From Brachionus plicatilis (Eukaryota > Rotifera > Eurotatoria > Ploima > Brachionidae): 64,000 nt of DNA. The notes under the pieces are model-generated. The model saw nothing but the letters and a program-made list of their open reading frames with translations. It was not told the DNA's origin and did no database searches. This document shows, one piece after another, positions 41,196 through 49,642 of the stretch (the first letter of the stretch is position 1; every line of letters begins with the position of its first letter). The DNA lies in NCBI GenBank assembly GCA_010279815.1, contig QEOQ01000092.1:423112-487111 (forward strand). Reading direction: 5' to 3'. Both the position numbers and the translations under genes were made by a program.

Positions 41196-43475
41196 ATGGA
41201 TCCTACTGTAGTTTTAAAACTTGTTCGAGAACAACGTCGTCAAATAAATGATACATACAATCCGCAACAAAAATTCTCTCCTGAACATTCTTCCGTATCG
41301 CCAAATTCTATCCATGTTCCCTTTCAATCTGCTCAAACTGTACGAGCTTACTATTCAAATCAAGTTGATCAAAATTACATCAAAACTAAATCAGACAATA
41401 ACAACAACTTTTTTTATAAAGCTTTTAGCCCGTCAACTAGTGAAAAATCTGAATCAGATATGCACTTAAACGATCGTACAATGAATTCTAATCAAAAGTC
41501 TGATAACTTTTTTCAGCAAGTTCAAATGAATCAAAATTTAAATGAATCCATCATGCAATCTAGGTTTGCAAAATCTGATAATGGCGAAAGCTTCACATTA
41601 CCTTGTGAAAAGATCAATTTCACTAAACAAAAAAGCAACAGTCTAGTATCAAGTAATTATAAAAACTTCCCAGCCTTGCAAAATTCACCTCAAGCTATAT
41701 CTCCATATCAATATGTTAAAAAAACAAATAACAATGGGTCCAGTCATCATGATTACCATCAAGATAAAAAAGAACATATATCAAATAGGGTCTATAATAA
41801 TTATACGAATTTTTGCGAAACATTTCCAGCTTTAAGCCCACAATCAAACAAAATTCCGTTTCACAGCAGCTATTTTGTAAATGAGCAAGTATGCGACAAA
41901 GAATGTTGTGTTCCTATGAAACACATATCATCTGAAGGAGTTTCATTAAAGCATCCCTCTGTGAACAACAAATCTTACTTTTGCGACTGCAAAGAATGCA
42001 GAGAAATTGGTTTTAAAATGTCATTTCACAGAGAACAAAACAAATCAATTAATTCACCAAAAACAATTAATCAAGCTTATTGTAATTGTCCATCATGTAA
42101 TTTGGCATTTTCAAGTAAAAATAATGATCCAAAATTACAAAATTCTTTGATTTCTCACAAATCTCTATTAACAAATCATATATCACCGATTCCAACGAAT
42201 AGATTTGTAATATCACAAAATTCTTCTTTTTCTCCGATAATTCCATCAGCAAAAAAGCATTCGACTAATTTTGAAACTAAAAATATGCCATCAATGAGAG
42301 AAGGCTTCGATAGAAAAAGACATGAAACAATCTCATCCTCGCTAAATAAATGCTCTTGCAATGACTGTATAAAAAGCTTCAGACAAAATTACGCAAATTT
42401 TGACCAAAAAGCAAGCAACACTGAATCATCGGTACCAAGTCAAAATTCTTTAAATTTTAAATCAAGCAATGAAATATTTACCAACAGAGGAAAAACATCA
42501 TCTCAACAATCCGGTTTAACATTACCAGTTATTTTGGCAAGCAATTTAACCAATTGTGAAGATTTTCAAAGCATTGTAAAGCAAAAAAACAATTTCTTTA
42601 ATGAACACACAGCAAAGAGAAAATTAGATGACCAATTGGACAAAAAAAACCCAACTAGCCCAATCATGTCCAAAAAAAATCGAATCTTAAACTATAAAAA
42701 AACCAACATTGAGCAGAATGATTCAGATGGAATCATTTGCTTAGGAAAAAACGAACTTGAATTAGGAGAAGTAATAAATATCGAAAACGCCAAAAGCTGT
42801 AAGTCGCCTTCGAGTAAACCTCCGATCGAAAGTTCTAGTGCAAGTACTGGAGATCCAGTGGCTATATCAAAAAAAATGATGCCTATGATTTCTAAACGCA
42901 TGAATGACTGGTTGGAAAAATCAGTGGAGTTTACCTACAATTTTTCAATTAAAACAGGCTTGAAACTAGAAAAATTATTTTCTATTTTATCAGATTCATG
43001 GTTTAAGATTTTACTCATTTACATGATTGAAAATAACTTAGAATTCTATGTAACAAAAGACTACAATCATGAAGTTAGTGAAGAGTCAAAAGACTATCCA
43101 CAAGAAAAAGATGCATCTGAATTGATGAATATTATTCACAGAGGCCATCATGAATTGGCATTGGAAGGCAGAGGATACGATTTACTAAGGGCGATGGTAC
43201 TTTTAAATGAAAATTGTGAGGAATCGAAATTTTCACAATATCTTCAAGAAACTAAATTAAAACTGGAAGAGAATATAGAAAGCAAAAATGAATCTCGCTG
43301 TGAAACATTTGTCTGCTTATTTTCAAGTATTCAGAATATAAAAATAAGTCTTGTTAAAAACTTGTTCTACCGAAATGTTTCTGTCCAAGATTTATTAAAT
43401 AAAAAAATAATGAGCTTAACGAGCAAGACAGAAAATTCTACTGAACAAATAGTTAAGCCTGATATGCTTTGTTAA
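41196..43475 (+). CDS. Nuclear-receptor-like protein: ligand-binding domain, no receptor zinc fingers seen
   Basis: Intronless 759-aa frame. An in-frame TAA directly precedes the ATG. Residues 1-550 are Ser/Asn/Gln-rich and probably disordered. They contain three CxCxxC motifs ending in a phenylalanine (Cys 263/265/268, 296/298/301 and 386/388/391), a CDKECC at 233-238, and the short phrase FPAL...SPQ twice. Residues about 555-745 resemble a receptor ligand-binding domain. The helix 3-5 signature is W-(5)-F...LFSILSDSWFKILLIYMIE, the helix 7-8 block is YDLLRAMVLLNENC (from 661), and the helix 10-11 block is ISLVKNLFYR. No clear AF-2 helix is visible at the end. The classical C4-C4 DNA-binding domain is absent. 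It may be truly missing, as in NR0B receptors, or carried by an unseen 5' exon spliced at GTAG|TTTTAAAAC (41213). AATAAA lies at 43726. The domain call is by eye. Confidence 0.7.
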   Translation: MDPTVVLKLVREQRRQINDTYNPQQKFSPEHSSVSPNSIHVPFQSAQTVRAYYSNQVDQNYIKTKSDNNNNFFYKAFSPSTSEKSESDMHLNDRTMNSNQKSDNFFQQVQMNQNLNESIMQSRFAKSDNGESFTLPCEKINFTKQKSNSLVSSNYKNFPALQNSPQAISPYQYVKKTNNNGSSHHDYHQDKKEHISNRVYNNYTNFCETFPALSPQSNKIPFHSSYFVNEQVCDKECCVPMKHISSEGVSLKHPSVNNKSYFCDCKECREIGFKMSFHREQNKSINSPKTINQAYCNCPSCNLAFSSKNNDPKLQNSLISHKSLLTNHISPIPTNRFVISQNSSFSPIIPSAKKHSTNFETKNMPSMREGFDRKRHETISSSLNKCSCNDCIKSFRQNYANFDQKASNTESSVPSQNSLNFKSSNEIFTNRGKTSSQQSGLTLPVILASNLTNCEDFQSIVKQKNNFFNEHTAKRKLDDQLDKKNPTSPIMSKKNRILNYKKTNIEQNDSDGIICLGKNELELGEVINIENAKSCKSPSSKPPIESSSASTGDPVAISKKMMPMISKRMNDWLEKSVEFTYNFSIKTGLKLEKLFSILSDSWFKILLIYMIENNLEFYVTKDYNHEVSEESKDYPQEKDASELMNIIHRGHHELALEGRGYDLLRAMVLLNENCEESKFSQYLQETKLKLEENIESKNESRCETFVCLFSSIQNIKISLVKNLFYRNVSVQDLLNKKIMSLTSKTENSTEQIVKPDMLC

Positions 43476-43870
43476 AATGTTCTGCAATTTTTTTTTAAAT
43501 TTGTCCAATTTTTGATCTATTTGAATAGAAATTTTTTACAATGTAAATATTAACATGTAAAAATATAACTAAGTGAAAAGTATATTTATATTTAAAACAA
43601 ATAAAAATACAAAAAAACAATTTAGTTCATTATTTTCTAAAAATAAAATAACATTAGTAGACAGCCGTAATTCCAATTATATAAATGTCAAAATGTATAT
43701 ATGTCATGTATAAATGTTATAATTCAATAAAAATCAAATTTCATGATGTACAGAATAATGTTTATATTATAATCCAATTTAAATTATAATCATTGAGCTT
43801 GGTATTTATTTTACATAATTTTATGTGTGTGAACTTTAAATATTTTAGTAAAAAATAATAAAAAATAATC

Positions 43871-44360
43871 TGGGTCTAGGCGGTTAGGTGAACATTACGT
43901 TCACATAATTTTTTGTTCACGTATAAGTGAACAAAATAATTTTAAACTTTTAAATTCTGAAAATATTTGAACATTTAAAAAAATATGATATTTACTGAAA
44001 AAAATTCGAAGCTGATATTATCAATATTAGATAAAGTATATTCAAAAAATTTAATCTTTTTTTATGTGAACGGGTCATATGACAATTAACACCAATTAAC
44101 GCCCTCAAAATATTTACCAGATAGTTCGCATTTTTCAGGTTAATTTTACCACTAAGAACTCTATTTATTTCGTCATTTGTTGACTCATAACTAGGCTTTG
44201 TATTAGCTTGAATTTCATAGACAACAAATTTGAACAATTTAAATCACGTGAAAAATTTAAATTTAATGTGAACTTTTGTGTTCACCTAATCCAAGAACAT
44301 AAATTGTTTGAATTGTTCACCTAATATGAGAAAATATGTTCACCTAACTGACTAGACCCA
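43871..44360. mobile_element. 490-bp terminal-inverted-repeat transposon with 6-bp target duplication
   Basis: The left end TGGGTCTAGGCGGTTAGG and the right end, read in reverse complement as TGGGTCTAGTCAGTTAGG, match over about 25 bp with two differences. Both sides carry ATAATC (43865-43870 and 44361-44366), a 6-bp target duplication. Subterminal GTTCACCTAA/TTAGGTGAAC and GTGAAC/GTTCAC copies are repeated near both ends, as transposase binding sites often are. An 81-codon frame on the - strand (43992-44237) lies inside and has protein-like composition but no recognised domain. The superfamily is undetermined. Confidence 0.75.
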
Positions 44361-44366
44361 ATAATC

Positions 44367-44830
44367 TTTCATTATCCAGAAATTTTTTGTGCTTTTAATT
44401 ATTTTTCAAATATTGTAAATAAACAAATGTTGAATTAGATGCAACGCAAAAAAAGTAATTCAAAACGGAATATTAGATAATCCTATAATTTTTTTCGATA
44501 ATTATTTTATTAATGATTGAACTATTAGGTCTTTTATTTAAATTGTTAAATTTTTCTATTATTTTATTATTTACGATTATTTTATAATAACAAAAATATT
44601 TTTTTAAACTTAAGTTTTATATTTTTCAGAAAAATTAGCCAATTTTGCTCTAAATTATTGTCTTTAAAATATTAATAAATTAAAAAAGAATCGCAATTTT
44701 ATTATTTTATGATTAAATTATTTTTAGTGATGATTAATTTTGATAGATTTTAACAAAATTTTTTTTAGAGGCGTTATTTTTTAATTTTATTATAAATAAT
44801 TTTATATTAAAAACTAAACAAAATTTTAAT
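44367..44830. other. Intergenic DNA downstream of the Rubicon-like gene
   Basis: AT-rich sequence without a recognisable gene or repeat. It should include the 3' untranslated region of the gene on the - strand that ends at 44831. Confidence 0.4.
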
Positions 44831-47455
44831 TTACTTTTGGGCTCTCGATTTTAAGCGTATGCACTTGGGACACTCTTTAACTTTAATGATACATTTTTTG
44901 TGATAGCATGAGAAACAATTGAGACATTTGTCTACAGTTTCAATGTCAAATGGAAAAATTAACTCATTTTTCCTACATATTCCACAAATGTGACTTCGTT
45001 GACTACACAATTTACATGTTTTTATATGATTTATAACTCGATGAGACAAATATCGCAAATCGTCTATAAAGTCTTCTTTCTTTAGTTTAAACATCAAATA
45101 AAATGAGAAAACATCTGTATTTTCGAAAATAAATTTCTCATTTTGGAATTTAGTGTCGATTTCGTTATTTATTTTGTCCGCATAGCGACAAGTAGTGATG
45201 TATTGACCACTCATATAGAGTTTAGTTCTTAAAATTTTCATTCTATTAAATAATGAATATTTTCCTTGAAATAAAGAGGGATTCAAATTTTCTAGTGAAA
45301 AAACAGGCTCTTTGAAGATTGAACTTAAAAACTTTTTCGCCTTCTTGCAAACTTGAAAATCAATTTTGAAATTTAGCGAGAATATGATTTCTGCTGGAAT
45401 GTATGAAGTTTCATTAATATGACAATATCGACAAAAGTATTTACAAAAGTATTCGCAATAATTAAATGATTTTAGCTGCTTAGAAGTATCTTTTATCTTT
45501 AATCCACAATCTGCACAGCGATAGTTTTGACTTCTTATTAGTTCATTTCGTGAAATTTTTGGCACCTTCTTTATAATTAATTGCTCTCTGACTGGCGCCC
45601 ACGAATCATCTCCAATGATTCTACTTGAATTCAAATTAAAAGAAGAATTCGAATAGTCTTCGCCTCGTGTGTCTAAGGTATTCAAAGCTATGTCTCTAAT
45701 TTTTGAATATGACGAAAGATTGTTTTCTGAATCTATTAATATAAATGATTCGGCCGATGGTCCAACAGCTTTGGCATGAACTTCATTATGGCTTAGATAA
45801 ATGGATGAAGCTGATAAAGTGTCTGACAACTCTTTTCTTGTTTTTAAAATTCTAGCACGACTAAAATAATAGTCTCTGATCAGCTCGTTGTATTCTAAAT
45901 TTTTTAAAAAGTATTCAAAAAGCTCTAATCTGGGAGCTTTTATTTTTGTTAAATTTAAAAACGATTTTATGATTCTAAATGCAATAAAAGAGGCTGAATC
46001 TAGAATGTCTTTTGTTTCCCAGCTAAATTTTCTAATTCTACTTGATTTTGCTTCTACAAAATCAAAGCCCTCTTCTGTAATCTGATTAGATTGTTCAAAA
46101 GAAATGGAATTATTAAAAATTGGTGAACTACTAACCGAGTGATTTTTTTTTGATTCAAAAAATAAAGAGCTAACATTAGACCCATCATGTTGGAAACTTT
46201 TGACTAATTCGTTCACTCTAAAGCCTTTAAATTGTCTGACCATTTCTGATATTCGGCTATCATCCAAACTATACAATTCAGAAAAACTAAGAGAACGTTG
46301 ATTAAATGATTTAGAAATATTTATCGATCTTGATAATGACCGGCTCCTCGATATTTTCTCCTCTGATAGTTTAGGAACATTCATATATATATCAATGGGC
46401 GAACTTGTTTTATTAGACTTTTCTTGTAATAAGCTGTTAGTTTTTATCAATTCATTAGAAGTAATTACTAAATCAGCCATTAAAAAATGAGAATTTTCTT
46501 TGTCTAATGAACTGCATTCGGAATGCAAATGAAGCTGATTAATAAAATCAAGAACATTGGCACCATTGTTAGATTCGAAATGGTTTCTAGCTGCATTAGG
46601 ACTTTCTATTTTGTCTTTTAAATAGCTATTTTGCTCAATGCTTTTCAAATTATTTTCTTCTTGTACATCTATTCGTTTAGGGTCAAAATATTGATTTGCA
46701 TTTATGTTGATTTTAGAATTTCTTTCGAGATTGGGTGACTTATGTTGTATTATAGGGTAGCTATTAATGCGTCTATGCTTATGGTGGATTTTTTCTATTG
46801 AGTTCGATTTTAAATTCGACAGGCTAGTCGGAAAATGGTTTGTACTGGGCTCACCAAAACCTATAATTTGTGAGTTGTTTTCCAATTCTATTTGACTTTT
46901 CAATAATTTCACAAGATCGATTTTACAATTTCTAAGAAATTTAGAATCATTGTTTTCATAAGCTTTGATATACACAACAAAATCTGCCAAAAACAGATCA
47001 TCTATTAAAAAAGCAGCTTCCTCAAAAACGTTTGTGAATTTTTCATGAAATTTTAAAATGTAGGTAAATTGATCAAGAAATGTCTTATTTCGTAATGATT
47101 TATAAATCCAATCAAATAAAAGATTATTAGGTGCGTCTAAATTCAGGGTTTTATAAACACGTTTAAATTCTATCATCGGAAAATTATTTTCTTTATTATT
47201 GTGTTCATCGAAGAAGGCCGAAACGGTTAAATCCCAAAAAATTTCACATTTTTTCTCTTCCTGTGATGCTTTGATTCCATCAATGAGAATTTCTTTAATA
47301 TATTGGCAAAAAAGACAAAAATTTCCATTAAAATTGAAATGTCCAAATGAATTACTTCCGCGATCAAATAATAAAGATTCGAATGTTGTTTTTAAAGCTT
47401 TTAAAAGCTGTAATTTACGCTGAAATCGTGAAAAGTCTTCAATTTCTAACATCAT
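44831..47455 (-). CDS. RUBCN: Rubicon-like autophagy regulator (RUN + Rubicon homology domain)
   Basis: Rubicon proteins bind the Beclin1-Vps34 (PI3K-III) complex and Rab7 on late endosomes and dampen autophagosome and endosome maturation. This single-exon frame gives about 874 aa. Residues 1-190 look like a RUN domain (all-helical; QRKLQLLKALKTTFESLL, the LFDWIYKSLRNK block and the FLADFVVYIKAYE block). The middle is Ser-rich and disordered. Residues about 640-874 are the Rubicon homology domain, a Cys/His-rich fold: YRCADCGLKIK, YCEYFCKYFCRYCH, the YSLFNRMKILRTKL helix, CKLCSQRSHICGICR, NELIFPFDIE and CLNCFSCYHKKC...CPKC. Spacing and order fit the family. An upstream ATG at 47491 would add twelve mostly hydrophobic residues. 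I chose the ATGATG at 47455 because the RUN domain starts there. Lack of introns in a gene this size is notable. Confidence 0.88.
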   Translation of the reverse strand: MMLEIEDFSRFQRKLQLLKALKTTFESLLFDRGSNSFGHFNFNGNFCLFCQYIKEILIDGIKASQEEKKCEIFWDLTVSAFFDEHNNKENNFPMIEFKRVYKTLNLDAPNNLLFDWIYKSLRNKTFLDQFTYILKFHEKFTNVFEEAAFLIDDLFLADFVVYIKAYENNDSKFLRNCKIDLVKLLKSQIELENNSQIIGFGEPSTNHFPTSLSNLKSNSIEKIHHKHRRINSYPIIQHKSPNLERNSKININANQYFDPKRIDVQEENNLKSIEQNSYLKDKIESPNAARNHFESNNGANVLDFINQLHLHSECSSLDKENSHFLMADLVITSNELIKTNSLLQEKSNKTSSPIDIYMNVPKLSEEKISRSRSLSRSINISKSFNQRSLSFSELYSLDDSRISEMVRQFKGFRVNELVKSFQHDGSNVSSLFFESKKNHSVSSSPIFNNSISFEQSNQITEEGFDFVEAKSSRIRKFSWETKDILDSASFIAFRIIKSFLNLTKIKAPRLELFEYFLKNLEYNELIRDYYFSRARILKTRKELSDTLSASSIYLSHNEVHAKAVGPSAESFILIDSENNLSSYSKIRDIALNTLDTRGEDYSNSSFNLNSSRIIGDDSWAPVREQLIIKKVPKISRNELIRSQNYRCADCGLKIKDTSKQLKSFNYCEYFCKYFCRYCHINETSYIPAEIIFSLNFKIDFQVCKKAKKFLSSIFKEPVFSLENLNPSLFQGKYSLFNRMKILRTKLYMSGQYITTCRYADKINNEIDTKFQNEKFIFENTDVFSFYLMFKLKKEDFIDDLRYLSHRVINHIKTCKLCSQRSHICGICRKNELIFPFDIETVDKCLNCFSCYHKKCIIKVKECPKCIRLKSRAQK

Positions 47456-47491
47456 TAAAATATAATATTCTATTGAATTAAAAAAATACAA

Positions 47492-48120
47492 AAAAATTAA
47501 ATTAATTTTTTTGTCAAAATATTTAGAACAAATTGAGATCTATAAAATGGAATATCAAAACTATTTTTTTTCGAAATTTGAAATAATTTGAAATTAGAAT
47601 TAATTATTAAATTTAATATTATTTTTTTATTGTTCTTAAATATTTGATTTCAATCTATGAAATTTTAAAATAGTCAATTTTAAAGGCTCTTTATCAATTA
47701 ATAAAATATTTTCGGTCCATTTTATTCGCACAACTTTTTTAAAATAATAATTTATTAAACTGAGAACTTTAAGATCTATTTAAGCCTGATGCATAATTTA
47801 TTCTGAATTTTTTATCAAAAGGCATGTAAACCTTGGCTTGAGGCCTTATCTGAAAGAAAAATAGATAAAAAAATAATTATTAAAAAATTAAAATCCAACG
47901 CCTCTAAAACATTATAAAATTGTTTATCTACTAGAAAATGCAAAATAAATGACCGTTTTTGAATTCGAATTTTACCTTTTAGATAATTAATTTTATTTAT
48001 TTTAGACTTTTTACTATATTAAATGCCATTTAATTTTTTATAATGTAAAAAGGCTTTTTAAATTAATAAAAATTTTCTCAAGTCCTAAAAAATGATCATA
48101 TTGGCAGATAAAAAATATTC
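47492..48120. other. Intergenic DNA between the Rubicon-like and ATRIP-like genes, first part
   Basis: AT-rich sequence with no gene recognised. It should contain the promoter and 5' leader of the Rubicon-like gene, but no convincing core element stands out. Confidence 0.4.
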
Positions 48121-48127
48121 AAATATT

Positions 48128-48192
48128 AGATTGAAAAGATCATTTTATTTACAAAAAATACAATATTGTAAATAAAATGATCTGTTCAATTT
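48128..48192. repeat. Hairpin: 26-bp stem, 13-base loop
   Basis: The left arm 48128-48153 and right arm 48167-48192 are reverse complements with about two mismatches. The core TTTTATTTACA of one arm meets TGTAAATAAAA of the other. It lies about 60 bp from a second, larger hairpin. Confidence 0.7.
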
Positions 48193-48255
48193 CAAATAAG
48201 CCCCATTTAATACAACACAATACAAAAATTTAATATTGAAATTATTATTTTTGTT

Positions 48256-48455
48256 CAGCCCAAAATATCGTTCGCTAAATATACATCATCTAATTCTCAG
48301 TTTTTATCAACTAAATTTAGTCTCTACAAAAATTCTGCTTTATTATTTATTTTTTTTACATTCGTTTATTTGAAAACTTGCAGAGTTTTTGTAGAAACTA
48401 AATAAAGTTGATACAAAGTATATATTAGATGATAAATTTTGGAGAACTAGCGCTG
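48256..48455. repeat. 200-bp foldback element or long hairpin
   Basis: Arms 48285-48338 and 48380-48433 are reverse complements at 44 of 54 positions and enclose a 41-base loop. Outside them, TTCAGC at 48254-48259 pairs with GCTGAA at 48452-48457, so the structure may be a CAGC-ended inverted-repeat MITE. I see no clear target duplication. A transcribed precursor hairpin is another possibility. Confidence 0.65.
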
Positions 48456-48789
48456 AAAAAAAAATTACACAAATTTCAAATTTTTGTTTTGTTTCAAATT
48501 TTAAAGTGTCATAAGGATAATAACAAATATTTTTAAATGCTAGAGATTTAACCGTTTCAATTATCAATTCTTTAAAAAAATTAATTAAAAAAATCATAAC
48601 GAAGTATCTAAAATAAATATTAATTTAAAAATGTAATATTGATGATTCAATTGTCACGTTTAAAAATGTCGATACATTTTGAAAAGTTTTTCTTTTTATC
48701 AGCTCATTAATTTTTTTATTAAAAAATTTTAAAAAGCATTCCAAATAATTTTTTTTGGAGCTAATTTTTATTTATTTACAAATTAAAAA

Positions 48790-49115
48790 TTTTGGGATAG
48801 TTAAATCAGGGCAGGATTGAGTCATTCTGTTCCATTGTTCGTCAGACTGGAAGGAAGAAAATTAAAATGGCTTCAAATCAAGATATTTCGAGTATCCAAT
48901 TCAATTGCTACCTAAAAATTTCTACTTTTGTTTCTGAACTATCAAATACTTAAACATTTCTAACCTCTAGCTATTTCAATATATTGTTTTTTTTATTTTA
49001 TTTTAATAGCTTAATCTTATTTATCTTTTTTTTCCATTTGTTATTTTTTTTTATTTTATTCTCAGGGAGCATTAGCTCGGTAAAGATAAGCAAATTGATA
49101 AAATAAATAAATAAA
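48790..49115 (+). repeat. Possible 3' end of a non-LTR retrotransposon
   Basis: A less AT-rich block near 48805-48850 is followed by a T-rich stretch and then GGGAGCATTAGCTCGG, ending in an AAATAAATAAATAAAT tail (about 49098-49115). A short hairpin-forming 3' end plus a tandem A-rich tail is typical of CR1-like elements. No reverse transcriptase frame is attached, so this would be a 5'-truncated copy. Confidence 0.35.
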
Positions 49116-49642
49116 TCGAGTTAAATTTTTTTTTGATTAAAAAATAATTTTGCTGATAGAAAGAAAAATTAGCTTAAGAAATAATTACAGGCCATACATT
49201 TTGGGCTTAATTTAATTCTGATAAGATTTTCGAGTAATTCATTAACTCGTTTTACTTATTTTTTTTAACTTGGAATTCTAAAAGGAATCAATTACAGAAT
49301 ACTGATAGCTGTATGATTTCTAAATGGAAATTTATTTCCATCTTTTATTTTTTTCGTTTGAAAGAAACATTTTTTTTTGGAAACCTTTTATTAAATGTTT
49401 GTAAGAAAAAATTGAACAAATCGAATTGATTATAGAATAAAAAAAATATTGAATTAAATTCAAAAAATAAATATCTATACAATATTCGAATGGTTTAATG
49501 ATCGCGAATAAAGAAACATTGTTGAAAAAATCACTCGAAATTTGAATGTACATCCAAATATTTTTATTAAATTAATAGGGAGTTTTGAAATAAATAAAGC
49601 TTTTTACTTTCTTAAAAAAAAGAAACAATTATTCAAATTTTG
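49116..49642. other. AT-rich intergenic DNA
   Basis: No gene recognised. A 73-codon frame at 49332-49553 on the - strand is low-complexity and phenylalanine/isoleucine-rich, as expected by chance in such DNA. Confidence 0.4.

Noticed and set aside
43992..44237. Stand-alone 81-codon gene on the - strand
   Set aside because: It lies wholly inside the 490-bp inverted-repeat transposon, so it is treated as part of that element.
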